A stretch of DNA of 64,000 nt. Origin: Heliopora coerulea (taxonomy: Eukaryota; Cnidaria; Anthozoa; Scleralcyonacea; Helioporidae). The translations under genes and the position numbers were made by a program. Below, piece after piece: positions 1 to 12,610 of this stretch. The notes under the pieces were generated by a model. That model saw only the letters and a program-made list of their open reading frames with translations. It was not told where the DNA came from and ran no database searches. How positions within the stretch are numbered: position 1 is the stretch's first letter; the number at the start of each line of letters is the position of its first letter. The stretch covers positions 271,001 to 335,000 of the forward strand of contig JASJOG010000208.1 in NCBI GenBank assembly GCA_030142905.1, given 5' to 3'.

Positions 1-474
1 AATACAATAAAATATCGGACCGTTCAGCAACCAATCAGCACGCGCAATTTTGCTTACGGACTGAAAAACGAGCTTAACTATATAATATAAATTGCAGGTA
101 TTAACTAAGCTCGGTTTTTACTGACTGTAGCCTTTAAAGTATAAAGGAATACGTGAGGAACCTAACCCTACAGTCCATAAAGAAACGTACTCAACATTTT
201 TCAAAACAGACAAACTGTTCTTTGATTTATTACCTTGTTTGAGTTATTTCACTTTTCTGTCTTAATCTGAATGTATCGCACTGAACTAAGAGGATTAAAT
301 CTTCCCCCAAGAGCACTTACTTTCAACCATAGTGACGTTGGCAAAAGTATATTGACATCGGCGGTCCATTGGTTTGAATTTCCGGGAGCTGGCCATTTCA
401 GTTTATCGGGTCTTTTATGCAACTGGGTTTTCCAAGGAAGAGAACGATGGCTTACTTGCATGACAGCTAAATAA

Positions 475-666
475 ATAAATAAATTAATCAATTAATTAAT
501 TAATTAATTAATAATAAGTTAAATTGTTTAATTTATTTATTTACTTATTTATTTATTTATTTATTTACTTATTTATTTATTTATTTACTTATTAATTTAT
601 TTATTTATTTACTTATTAATTTATTTATTTATTTATTTACTTATTAATTTATTTATTTATTTATTT
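475..666. repeat. AATT and TTTA microsatellite
   Basis: A run of AATT units (about 482-512) passes into a long imperfect TTTA tract interrupted by TTACTTAT units. It is simple-sequence DNA with no coding signal. The small reading frames overlapping its left edge on both strands show no recognisable domain. Confidence 0.9.
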
Positions 667-944
667 TACGACTGTTTTATGGTTAAGCACTCTGAGCAGT
701 CCCTGAGATCTGACGTTTGGGAATCAGTACGGCATTTGATCGTTTTCACGGTAACTACAGTATCTGACGACACTTGTATCTAATGGTAAACACACCACTC
801 CTAATTAATCTACTTCATTCGTTCCGCTACTGCAGCACTGTTTAAAACGTTCATATATTTGAAAACGTTTCTGTCACTCCGGTAACGTCGGATACACCTT
901 GACAACTGGTCAATCCTCACGCTCACTCCCGCAGGAAAACGTTT

Positions 945-1028
945 TGTGAACCTCAGATGGGAACCAAACTCGCACCCTTCCGAGGACCGATGAGAAGCTC
1001 CAACCATTGGGCTACGGAAACTCATTGG
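945..1028 (-). repeat. Degenerate tRNA-derived SINE head
   Basis: Read on the minus strand this stretch has a D-arm-like segment (TAGCCCAATGGTTGGAGC), a CATCGGTCC anticodon-loop region and a T-arm-like segment. The order matches the better preserved tRNA-like modules at 36654-36726 and 38828-38900. The T-arm and acceptor pairing is poor, so this is a decayed SINE rather than a tRNA gene. Confidence 0.55.
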
Positions 1029-1030
1029 GA

Positions 1031-1994
1031 GATTGAAGATGTTGGTTCGATGGATTCGAGCTGCTTATGTGGTAGACACAACATAATGAGGTTAACGTAT
1101 GACATGAATGACGAAGCGCTAAACTCCCATATGCACAACACTTATGTATAACATTCATGTCAAAAATACAAAATATTAACATTTGCTGCGAAAGACCTTC
1201 GTTACAGTGAACTGTACAGCGTATAAGAGTGGAACGTTGGGTTGACAAATATTTTGTGATTCAATTAAATTAGAGGTATTTTACAATAATTTAGTCATCA
1301 ACAATTACGACAACATGTGAACTTAAACTGTTCGCCATTGATTAAAGCGACTGTCGCGAAATTTGAGCGAACTAATTCATTACTTCCTTGTTAGGCAGGC
1401 ATACAATATCTTGCATACATTTTCATAAGTACTGTACTTGAAAGTTTTTTCACGTAATTGGTATTTCGTTTACGAAGTTGGACGTTGAACAAGACTTGCT
1501 TACCTTATATACTCATGTATCTGGTCAAGTCTTTTAAAATTAAAGTGTTACAGACTATACTATATAATATATCTTTGTCAACAAAGTCACGTATCAGTGT
1601 TAAGACCCTTATTAAGTTTCTTCATAATCATGTTAGTGTGGTCAGTCCAAGTCGGGGACTCACACACATTACACTCGGTGATTTGGTAGTTTTAATTCCC
1701 TGAATGGGGAAACTACTCAGGTTTACTTTTAGATCAGAGAAAATTTAATTTACTCGTACCTTTATAAGGTCCAATAATCATATATTATTCTGTCTTTCCG
1801 TTACTTATGGTAAAAATACATCACAAAATGTTTGTAATTCATTGGCTGGGCTGAGTTTTTTACGATAAATAGACAAAATGCAGGACTTAAAATACGATGT
1901 CTAGGTGGCTAATAAGGATGAATTTGGTGATGATTAACGACTCCTCATTGTAGCTTATAATTGTTATCATTTGCAAGAACTTGCGATATTTTGT
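1031..1994. other. Non-coding stretch, nothing recognised
   Basis: AT-rich sequence with only short reading frames that lack domain-like composition. I see no repeat boundary, RNA gene or splice-like exon I would defend. Confidence 0.5.
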
Positions 1995-2500
1995 CAAGCG
2001 TTGTAAGATGTAGTAAATGTCACTTTCTGTTGTCCGGCGTTACACTACGTTGTAAGGTTTTGCACTATTTTCTCATAAGTTACGCATAGTTGTGTAGCGT
2101 TACAAACGGTTGTTAGATGTTATGCTCTGTTCTAAAACGTTACACAATGTTGTAAGAAGTCACGATAAGTTCTAAACCGTCACATTACGTGTAAGTAAGG
2201 CATTCCCCTGCGTTGTATGGCTTTTCAACTACACGCTGCATCATCAGGGGTTACGCTCATTTGGAAGACGATATTTTACGTTTTAAGGTGCAACGCTTCT
2301 TAAGTTTCTTTGTAAAAAACCATAAATGCTACATTGCAGTAGCGTACGTTATAAATCATTGCAGTCTACATTGCAGTACAATGTGCGTTACAAATCCTTA
2401 TGCTACGTTTGAACAAATTAGGCAACGTTATGAGGTGGTATGTAATGCGGTAAGAAGCAAAGTTTCTCCATAAAACCTAACACTACACTGTAAGGTGTTC
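1995..2500 (+). repeat. Degenerate ~20-bp tandem array (GTTGTAAG / CGTTACAC)
   Basis: Variants of CGTTGTAAG alternate with variants of CGTTACAC at roughly 20-bp spacing, for example near 2001, 2038, 2050, 2078, 2098, 2139 and 2151. Decayed matches continue to about 2490. The 86-codon frame inside it is an accident of the repeat. Confidence 0.6.
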
Positions 2501-2519
2501 GCCATGCCACACTGTCGAA

Positions 2520-3169
2520 ATCTGAAAATGCCAAATGGTGACAAGTCAGGGTTTGTCACATTGACATGATGTCAATGTGAATGCCCACACAATTTTATCT
2601 GGACTAAATTTTATCCCACCCATTTTTCCTCATTTTTTCCCCCAATTTAAAGTACTTATTGCACACTGTCTATAGCAATTGCCCAGAAAAATATCACGAC
2701 TAGCATCTTTCTCCCATTGACCATACACAGTTTTCAATATGTTTGCGACTCATGACGAGTACTCTACTGTTCCGATCTGACTAACACCAGCTGACGATTT
2801 TACTAGTGAAGGGAGACCTCCAGCTGTGAAAGTGTCAACAGTGACATTGCTGATATTTAGGAATTTACTGCCCTGAAGTGCTTTGATCAAGGCTTATGTT
2901 CCTAACTTCTTCTTTCTTTTTACCATCTTGAGCTTGGGGAGGGAAGCAACACTCCTGTTTCTCCCCACTTAATACTGCCATAGCAGACATAACACACATA
3001 TGCAAACTGTAAAATGGAATGATTTATTTCCACAAACAGAATCAAACTAACATTTCCACAAACAGTATCATCATCAATTTAAATAAAGCCTGAAATCAAT
3101 CTCATTTCCAATCCCACATTGTCAATTTTAATCATATTCCCAAATCTAATTTCAAAATTTTAATTCTTA
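2520..3169. other. Non-coding stretch with one dispersed motif
   Basis: No gene is seen. At 2781-2813 there is a copy of a dispersed motif (ACCAGCTGACGATTTTACT) that recurs near 11013, 51342 and 60025, probably the relic of an old interspersed repeat. Confidence 0.5.
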
Positions 3170-3315
3170 TACATTGGCGGTCAAAAAGAATCGATCATGT
3201 TAAGATTTATGTTACTTTCTGCTTACATAGGTAGACAAGAAGCACATCGTACACCAACAGCCTTTAGGGTTATAGTAATGAATGTTTTGGATAGATTAAG
3301 ATGTGTTTCATAATA

Positions 3316-3410
3316 CAGTGGAGCCTCGCTATAACGCGGTATATGGGGTCCATTGTAAATGACCGCATTATAGCTGAAGCGCGTTATATCGAAACGTATC
3401 GAAAATAGGG
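3316..3410. repeat. Single pogo/Tigger-like terminus inside the Tc1 leader
   Basis: CAGTGGAGCCTCGCTATAAC begins right after a TA and matches the general form of pogo-superfamily ends (CAGT.GA.CCTC). A partly complementary CGCGTTATA segment follows at about 3380. No matching right end was found, so this is probably a decayed or deleted insertion. It could also be chance similarity. Confidence 0.45.
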
Positions 3411-3766
3411 ATTTGGCATGGGGAAATGGTGCAGGTCGCAAGAAAGTATAAAACATGAATACAATATCATTGACATGACAAGCATCAAAGCTGTAAAAAA
3501 TAACACAAACACATGTGGTAATTGTAAGTTAGATATTGTTTTAATAGTTTTAAGAAGTATTAAAGAAGTCTGTTACATTTGATTGTTTGCATGTTTTCCG
3601 AGCTTCGGCTTTTGCATGATGCAACAAATTGCGGAGGTGAAAAACAGGCTACTAATGATCCGTAGAGATATTCTGTTTTTAAAGTATTTTATAGTATACG
3701 CTAAATGAATTTCAAGTCTTACAAGAAAGGGTTGTTGGCCTGTCACAAATTGGAAGATACGGAATA

Positions 3767-4794
3767 ATGGATCCAAAGAGAAGAATCAGTTTGGAGGATT
3801 GAGGAAAAATACTGTCATTATCCGAAGAAGGCTACACACAACGTGAAATTGCTGCTCGTGTGGGTTGTACTCAAAGCAGTGGTCAGTGAAATCCTCAAGA
3901 AGAAGAGATTCACTGGTAGTGTGAAAGATGCCAAGATCCCTGGACGGAAACGAAAGGCATCTGAGGGAGAGGACAGGCTCATGGTAAGGAAAAGCAAGTT
4001 TAATCGCTACAAGACTGCACCGCAAATAAAAGCTGAGATGCTAATTGAACATGGTGTCAATATCTCGTTTTCCTCCACCCAAAGAAGGCTTAGAGAGGCT
4101 GGTCTAAAGGGCTGCAAGCCCAGAAAGAAGCCTAGGATTACTGCTCGCCACAAGAAGTCTTGATTACAGTTTGCATAAGCACACAAAGATTGGACGGCTG
4201 AACAGTGGTCTCAAGTTATCTTCAGCGATGAATCAAGGTTTCTTCTTCATAAGAGTGATGGGCGTGTGTACGTCAGAAGAATGGCTGATGAAGAGCTAAA
4301 GGAAAGTTGCATTCAGACAACTGTCAGACATGGAGGTGGTGGCATCATGGTATGGGGCTGCATCAATGCAAGAGGTGTTGGCTGTCTTTCTAAGATAGAT
4401 GGAAAGCTCAATGGAGAACGATACATCAATCTCCTAGAAAATTCGCTTATTCCAACCACACACATGCTGACCACAACAGATGGTTGGATATTCCAGCATG
4501 ACAATGCAACTTGTCACACCTCCTGCCTTTGTCAAAGGATGGTTTAAGGAAGAGGGCATGACTTTTATGGAATGGCCAGCACAGTCACCCAATCTCAACC
4601 CTGTTGAGAATCTATGGGACCAACTTAAGACAATGGTCCAAGAGCAAAACCTTACCAATATCATTGAACTTTGGAGTGCTGTAAAAGCTGCATGGCAAGG
4701 CTTTCCATTAGATAAGCTAATTATTTCAATAAATAGCATGCCTCGAAGGTGTAAAGCAGTGATCAAAGCTCATGGAGGAGCCACTAAATACTAA
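3767..4794 (+). pseudogene. Tc1-like transposase pseudogene
   Basis: A DDE transposase of the Tc1 family, which would cut and paste its own element in the nucleus. The ATG at 3767 opens a helix-turn-helix DNA-binding region. The catalytic pieces are visible: first Asp in FSDES (about 4230), second Asp in FQHDNATCH (about 4495), and Glu in NPVENLW (about 4600). Damage includes a stop about 11 codons after the ATG, a one-base insertion near 3890, stops at about 4160 and 4173, and a frame change near 4500-4540. The total length would fit a ~340-residue transposase. It cannot make a functional protein as it stands. Confidence 0.9.
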
Positions 4795-4911
4795 GATTTG
4801 TTTTCTGCTTGTTTTCTGTGTAATTACTTGTCATGATAAGATTTGTTACAATGCTTATAGCATCACCATCTTTAGCTTCTGTGTGATCGATTCTTTTTGA
4901 CCACCAGAGTA

Positions 4912-7856
4912 GTATTAACCCATTCTTAATCCTAATCCAGACACTAAGCTGTCAGTGGTCCATGCAAAGCCCAACCTCAGGGTTAGGGTTTGGCAGAATA
5001 ACAAGGCTCCCTACAGTTACTTTTTTCAATATTTATATATTTCATTTCATAGTTTTTATTGATAGGATCTTCAATTGTGTGCATCTCTATCTAAAATAAT
5101 CATATTTTCATGATGGAGTTCATATAACAGTAGAAGAAGTGTCATGAATATAAGACATTTGCACAGTGCCAGTGCCAGATGTTCCAGTCTTGGGGGAGCA
5201 AACATTGGCAACAGGACTTCAAAGGAAGACAGAAACTCAAGGAAAAAAACATTATAACAGTCTGTAATAACATCCCTCAGCTTGCATTCAAAATTCACCA
5301 CCCCTGTACAAATAGCCATTAAGATGAACAAATTTAACACATTCATTACAAGTTTGGGGTGAGTAAAATAGGGTACAAGATGTTGCCTTTAGTGCCACCA
5401 CTGCATTTGTCACATTGACCAATTTTCCAGTGTAATTATGGTAACAATAATATTGCAGCATCAGCAATTCAAGACACATTATTACTGGCTTTTCAAGGCA
5501 TATTTGGTTGGAAATTTCTTACCAGCCAGAATAGATATTTTGCAAAAGTATAACTTTGCAAAATACTATGTGAGGTATTTGAGAATTTTTTTTTTTTGAA
5601 ATTAGAAACTTTTCAAAGGAAATTCCTTCTTACGTAAAATTTTGAAACACCGTTTATGTTATCTGTTAAGAAATTTCAATAACCAATGAGTATTTTGATT
5701 AAATACAACTCATAAATGAGTTGCCATTGTTTTGTTACAGTGTTTGTTAAGTTTTAACAAAATTCGTCACATCAAAATGCCTAAAAATTTAATATTTGCA
5801 AATGAAGCTCTCACACTGTCATACTGTAGAATAACAACTCCACAAGATCACTGTCCAAGCACAGATGTTGAGTCATATTTAGTTCTCAATCTCCAATAAA
5901 AAAATTACCAATGGAAGCCACCTTCATGGTTAGAGTGGGGAGTAGGGTAGAGTAAGAGTTACAGTATGGTCATAATTATGATTAGATTTAGGATTACAAT
6001 TAGAATTGCAGGATTAGAATTGGGTAAACAATGAAAGAAATTAGTTAAATTTAATAAATATGTAATTCTTTTTGAGGAAGTGTTTTAAACTAGTCTTAGA
6101 TAAAAATGGGTAAACAATATGAAAATTTAGTTAACTTAATAATGACTCTGTCTATTCATGGAAATACTATGAAGGTAACTTCAGATACAGACAATGAACC
6201 TGTCAATTTTACAGCTTGCAGGTACAGATACTTGGTAAATGTATCTGGACAGTCATATATATTGACGGGGTAATGTGGTATACAACTAAGCATATCTTTT
6301 TTGGTCTGTTTTAATAAAGTTTTTGTTATTCTCTAGTTTGCATGTTACAAACCACACGTTTTGGACCCCAGGCTACAGGTCAAAATTATTGAAAAGGTGC
6401 AGCACAACTTTGTCAGCAACAAATAATAGCCATAAATAAACTGTGCATTTTATATAAGAAAATCTTATGGCTTACTAAACCAGTGATACAAATAAAAGAG
6501 TCATAGTCAAAAAAATGTGATGTTAATAATAATATGCATGAATAAATTTCTCAATTCTGATCAGCTAAGAGCTTATTTCCATTTTAAGGCAACACTGTGC
6601 TCATTGAAAAAGGTATTACAATAATTTTTTGCACTCAATTACCTATTTCTGGCACTGTATTACTTTTTTGATGTAAGTTGTTAAGTGCTAATGGCACAAT
6701 TTCTCATGCAATTTTGAAAAACACATACTCATTAGTTTTTCAATGACGGGTCAACTAGCACTCATCCTTCAGGCTCATGCCATTTTTAATTGAAAGTCTT
6801 TGAAAAACTCATTTGTATGTTTTTTGAAATTACACTCAAAACCATGCAATTACCTAAACTAAGTATCTGACTAGGTAATGCAACTTGATAATAAATAAAT
6901 TTTGTGATCCTATATCCAGCTACTTGATTCAGCTATCCTGTTGACCCAGTTTTCACCACCTGATTATTTTAACTTTACCTAATGAGGGGCAAAGGTGCAC
7001 TTCAGAATTTTATTCTGGCTAAAGGGCAAGGAAATATATTAGAATTTTACTATATTAGAATTTTATTATATGGTGGGCTGTCTGCACATCATGAGTAAAC
7101 ATGTCATCTACAACGCTGTCATCCCCAAACAATCAGATTCTTTTGCGGCCTTGATGATTTCATCATCGTGTTTACTGGATAGGTGTTTTGGTGAAGAGTC
7201 ATTTACCTCTGCTTAACTACTTCTAACAGACTAGGATACATTAAATTCAGCCATTCAGTATATTCACACAGCTGTCACGAGGTGAACGAAACCTGCCGAA
7301 ATAGTCGATTTAATTGTTGGCCATCTTCCATTTTCGCACGGTATTAGTTACACGACATCACAGTATGTCTGAAGCAGACTGAAAGCAATGGTAACTAGCC
7401 ACACTTATGCGCCTTCACAGTCTTCATGGGTACAATAGTGAGTCGTAATCGTTCATCGTCTCACCAATTTCATTTTCAATTACCAAAAAAAATATTTTTA
7501 AACCAACTTAAGGTAAAATAAGAGCTAAGCTGACAAATTTTATTGCATTTAAAAATACGTTGAATTTTAAACTTACCGAGAGCAGATGAATGGCTTGTCC
7601 GTATGAACTATTTCGCCGTTCAGTAGCCATTGACATTGACTGTTTCCATGACACTAGTCAATCCGTTTATTTCTCTGCAGGCTCACTGTTGCGATTTCCG
7701 CGACTCGGCATAGGAGACTAAGGAGACCACAGATGCGTTATTCGGGATGTAACTACTTTTATTATTGCAGTCTAAGTGTGTAGAGCAAAAAAAAAATTCT
7801 TTGAAATACATCAAATGTGGAAAAAGCTGGACCTGTCGTTTCACCCTACTAGAACC
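4912..7856. other. Long AT-rich non-coding stretch
   Basis: About 2.9 kb without a convincing gene. Reading frames are short and lack domain signatures. Near 6960-7030 there are phrases (GGTGCACTTCAGAATTTTA) echoed near 10505, 11105 and 62460, consistent with an old interspersed repeat. I see no exon with plausible splice sites. Confidence 0.5.
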
Positions 7857-7935
7857 CCAACCTCATTACCCAGGGTCTTTTCTTCTATCGGAGGTAGAGG
7901 AGCGAAGAGAAGACCCTGGGTAGGACGTTGCTCCA
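7857..7935. repeat. Short hairpin element (ACCCAGGGTCTT arms)
   Basis: Inverted arms contain ACCCAGGGTCTTTTCTTC (from 7869) and GAAGAGAAGACCCTGGGT (to about 7922), with a loop of about 18 bp. Weaker pairing continues outward (CCAACCTC with GACGTTGC). This is the shape of a tiny MITE or fold-back repeat. No target duplication is evident. Confidence 0.6.
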
Positions 7936-10495
7936 ACCCCTGTACCTGTTTCTTTTAATTACCGGATATCGGCATACCGGAATAACATCTTCAGTTTTTC
8001 TTCGTCTGCCTCGGCGTACCCACTGACCTCCATATAACCACTAACCTCCATATTATTGGCTTCACTTTACGTAACTCAAAAGCATAGGGAGGAAGTAGTA
8101 GTCCAGTTATACAGAGTTCAGTGGGCGTACCTCGGTTACGTTTGACCACAGACGAAAAGGTTGGTTCATATTTGCTCTTTTGAAGCCAGCACTATAGAAT
8201 GACCCAGGTCTCGTGTGACATTGGAACAATAGCAGTTTTAATTACAAATATTTTTGCCGTGTTTGCGTCATTTTCACTGGGACCCAAACGCTACACTACC
8301 CCACTCTTTCACATTCAATGTATAGATTCTTTGAACCTGTGATTTTTCATTTCCTCGATGGTTTTTCTACGATAACAGATTAAGGACAACCTGTTTTTCG
8401 GTCCCTTTATTCAACCCAAGCTTAGCAACAAATTAGACCCACGTTTACTTTAAAACTCTTAATCAGATATGAAGACAACAAGACGTGCGTTGTAGGTGGT
8501 CTGAAGACTATGCTGGTTATTTTGACTTAATTGCTTGCAGCACAGGCGATGTTGATCTAATTTTAATATCCTTCAGCTTTGTTTACGAAAACTAGGTGTG
8601 CGCAGCCACTTATTCCAGAACCTGCCTTGGTGAAACCATTGGTTATGTTATCCCCCAAACTGACAAGTGCTGACTGAGCCATGTCTGCAGTAGCAACAAT
8701 GCCACATTAGATCAAATGTATTTACCAGTAAATGTAAACATAGTAGCATTATAAGCTATATCTGTAGGTTCCAGTTTTTAGTGCAACTAGCTAGGTTAAG
8801 GGTTTGGTTATAAGCAATGAATTATTATAGTGCAATATCATAGTAATAAAAACTACTGTACAACTCACTTTCTAGTACTATGTCTTTGACTACCATAAGG
8901 TTGTAGCAATGAAACCAGCTTTGTTAGGAGGGTGGCATATGAGAAATTTGCCTAGCTTTCATGCAGTTTAACTACATTAACAGAACAAAATTTGTTCAAC
9001 CTTAATGTCAACTGACAACACAGTCCATTTCCCCAAACTTTTCCAGTAATTTACCAATTTCTATCCAATGATGTCTATTGGTCAGGTTTATGTCAACAAT
9101 GTAGTTTAGTTTTTCATTTAAAAGCAACAATAGAGGTATTTGAATGCACAATAATTTACTGTCCTGAGTTATAGTTGCTAGAATGTAGCAATACTCAATA
9201 AAACTGATTTTATAGGGAAGTGCAGAAGTGAGATTGTGGTACTTGTACTGTAAATCACAAGTATACATACATGAATCTTAAGCTAGAAATCTTGAAAAGT
9301 TTCCTGTGCATGTGACTGGAATGTAACCTGCAACCTTTTGTTTTCTGGTCAGATGCTCAAATTACCAAGCTACAAAGGCCCAGATATTAAAGTAAAGGCT
9401 AGTTTAATTATTACTTGCTTTTCACTGTGGTGACCTGGGTACTGCTAAGGTCCACAGTTTCAACATCTCAGCTGTTATCATAAGTTAACAATAATGTGCA
9501 GTACAAGTATATCTACTGTATGGCTTGTAGTAGCCTGGTGTTTGTAAATCACAAGTTAGCATACTGTATTTCTCAGCTATAAAGTCAGTTCTCAAAGTCT
9601 ATTATGGGAGTTGAGCCTTTAGGGAACCAAACCATCCAACCACTAGTGATAAGGGTTACATTATAAAGATGTGAGGATTAGACACATCATGTATTAAAGA
9701 TAATCAGGTAAATTTGGCATCTCTCCAATGTTCTTAGTCACACAAAATTGCTTTAACTTTAATTTATGAACCATAAATTATATAAAATTCTAATACTACA
9801 GTCAGGCTTGTTGTGATCATCAAACAACTTGAGTCTTACATACTTGCATTTTGTTTTGTTTGGTTTTTTGTATAGAATACAACTTCCTCATATGAAATTA
9901 ATACAATAGTTGTAAAGGAAAACCAATTCTAGGAGGTTGAATGAGCAGTTGAATTTCATGCTGCAGTTTTCTGACATAATAGTGAAGAGACATTAAAAAC
10001 TGTGCTCTACTGGTTTTTGGAGTGACACAAAGTTAATCAAGTGAATGCCTCTTTACTTCATTAGAAGTACGGTAGATAAATAATGTAATATGTTCTGACA
10101 GTGGTTTACTGTATTTGAATTTTGGTTGGCAAGTTATTGGCAATTTGATATCACATAATCAGCACTTGTACACCACATTTACATGCTGGTGTTGACTGAT
10201 GAATGTAAAATTTATTGCTTAAATATGCATAAACATATGCATAATTTAATATATGGAAATGCATTCCCCTTGTGCACCCATGAATCTTAACTATTATTTA
10301 AAAACTTTGAAAGCTATTTTTTCTTTTAAATTTCATATTTGATCAAGATTAGTGAAAGGCTTTAAACAGGAACTGATCATAAGAAGTTTAATTTCTTTCT
10401 TTTTATATAACCTAGCTTTCACTGAAAAGCCCTATTAGGAGAGTGTCAATTAAAGTATTGTCTTGTATTGTATTGTATTACCATAACCTTTAAGG
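7936..10495. other. Non-coding stretch, nothing recognised
   Basis: About 2.5 kb with no convincing coding region, RNA gene or bounded repeat. The largest frame (9008-9268, minus) has no recognisable composition. Confidence 0.45.
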
Positions 10496-10930
10496 GACAG
10501 GGGCACACTTCAGCATTTTACTCAGTTCTGTGAGGAGTGGGGGTGTAACATCCCTTCAATGAAATGATAAAGGGGCCTTATTTCAGACTTTCAGTGACCA
10601 AAGTCCCAATATTTGTTATGAAAGTCTCCTGCTGTATTGACTAAATTTCCCATATCAGTCATGTAGGGACACTATTTCAGTGACCAAATTTATGGAGAGC
10701 CCCTATTTCATAGCCTGCATGCCGTGCAGTCCCAGTATGAAGGACCATTATTTCAGTGACCAAAGCATCCAATATCGGTTACAAAGCACCACTTTTTCAG
10801 TGTTCAAAGTCCTTTATATCAGTTATAAGTGAAAGGATGCTATTTTAGGGACCAAAATTCCCATATTACTTAATATGCGCTCCTACTTCAGTGATCAAAG
10901 TTCCCATAAATCAGTTCTACAGACAAGGCC
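10496..10930 (+). repeat. Degenerate tandem array, unit ~50-60 bp
   Basis: The phrase TTTCAGTGACCAAAGT and its variants followed by CCCATAT or CCAATAT recur about eight times (for example near 10590, 10680, 10755, 10800, 10890). This is a diverged minisatellite-like array. It has no coding signature. Confidence 0.65.
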
Positions 10931-11012
10931 ACTCCAACTGAAGAAATGCATTTTGGTAGGAGGCCCAGAACTTTAATGCACCTCCCTAATGCACCCCCAA
11001 GCATTTTATGTT

Positions 11013-11045
11013 GGCTAACACCAGATGATTTTACTTGTCAACTGG
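11013..11045 (+). repeat. Dispersed motif copy
   Basis: GGCTAACACCAGATGATTTT continues into ACTTGTCAA, matching the pieces near 2781, 51342 and 60025. Confidence 0.45.
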
Positions 11046-12055
11046 ATGAGTCCTGCTCCATTATGAGTTAACAGCCATCTCCTTAACTTATTATGGGGCA
11101 AGGGCACACTTTATAATTTTACTAACAGAGGATGAGTCCTGCCCCTAAAATGAATTAAAAGGGTGAAGATACAGATACACTTTCATTTAGTAACAATAAA
11201 AAAAATGAAAAAAATTTAATTTGGAATTTTATTCTTATGAGCAACAGATGATTTTTTTTTCAGCAGAATGGGATGTCTTCCCCTTAATATGGGTTAAAAT
11301 TCAACTTATTTTGGGTAAAACAGTACTACAAAGGATGATAACTTTTCCTTTACTATCAATGTTATACACAATACACCATCTGTGGGAGATTATTTTTGCA
11401 CTTTTTTCTACTATAAGAATATCCCACATGTTTGGATCATGATCCCTAAACACAGAAAACTCTTATGGTAGGTATTTCAAAAATGACATAATGTGACTTT
11501 ATATTGACATACATCACGGAAGCTACCCAGACCATAGCCTTTACCTTCTTTCACCATGTAAGCAAAATGCTCATCTCATCTCATTGATTATTAAAGATAC
11601 TAGTTTGATTCCATTCAGCAGTAAGAAGATATTGTTCTAAGATTATGAGCTTGGAGATCTCATAATGATTTTTGCATAATGATTTTATCATTTCATCATA
11701 GAAGTGATCGTGTGGGCTAGTTATACAAATAAAGCCTTTTGCGTGTTTCCCCGAAAAATTGCATTACAAATGTTCGGAAAAGTAGTTGTTTCAACGTTAT
11801 TTTGGAAAAGGGTTGGGGCCTATAACACCCCACAGCCCCCTCTCCTCTCCGCCGCCCCTGCGTTATTGTTTAGACTCAGAGCCTTCTTTCTTTTCTCTTT
11901 TTTTAACTGAACAGACCACCTGAAGTGGTAGCAGACAAGACTAGACAGTGCAGCTGGTAATTGTAAGAAAGATAAAGCTGCCGAGAAGGAATCGATTCCG
12001 GTATGTGGCAAATTAGTTTAAAACTAGAATAAACTTCTTGTCTTTCTTATTTTAA
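11046..12055. other. Non-coding stretch, nothing recognised
   Basis: Short frames at 11221-11442 and 11704-11910 lack domain features. The sequence is AT-rich with homopolymer runs. No repeat boundaries were found. Confidence 0.4.
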
Positions 12056-12207
12056 TTTTCTAATTTATCTAATTAGTTATTTATTTTTATTCATTCATTT
12101 ATTCATTTACTCTATTTATTTATTTCTTTGTGTATATATTTATTTATTTGTTTGTTTATTTATTTAGATGTTTATTTAGTTGTTTATTTATTTAATCATT
12201 CATTCAT

Positions 12208-12239
<32 letters not shown>

Positions 12240-12240
12240 A
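12056..12240. repeat. TTTA microsatellite
   Basis: Imperfect (TTTA)n with ATTC and TTTG interruptions, ending in a clean run at about 12206-12238. Confidence 0.9.
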
Positions 12241-12610
12241 ACTAAAGTATAAATCAGTTCACAAAATATAACAAAATGAATTGCTTATTTTCACCAGGTA
12301 TTGTAGTAACAATATTCACCTGCATTGGACAAAAAGATCGCCATCGACTAAAATATGTAAAAAATTTGCTTGAGTGAAGTCTAAAGCTAAGTTTCAAGTC
12401 TTTGAGTACAAGGCCCAATCCAAGTCACAGGTCTTTGAAAGCAAATCTCAAGGCCGATTACGTGAGATCGGTACGAATGTAGACCACTACCAAAGTGAAA
12501 ATTCTCTGATGTGTTCACGTGTCCGAGTTCAAACCGGTATGAACTCATTCGTGTCGGTCCAGCACCCGAAATGTGCAAGACAATTCCGAGCTTATTTTTC
12601 GAACCGGTCA

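Larger units (their letters stand above)
3172..4909 (+). mobile_element. Tc1/mariner-type transposon, complete ends, dead
   Basis: The ends are inverted repeats sharing GGTCAAAAAGAATCGATCA (left 3179-3197, right about 4883-4902) and both are flanked by TA, the target duplication expected of Tc1/mariner elements. The element is 1.74 kb and holds a broken transposase gene (3767-4794). About 600 bp precede the gene, longer than the leader of a compact Tc1 element, and this leader contains a pogo-like terminus at 3316, which suggests a nested insertion. Confidence 0.9.
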
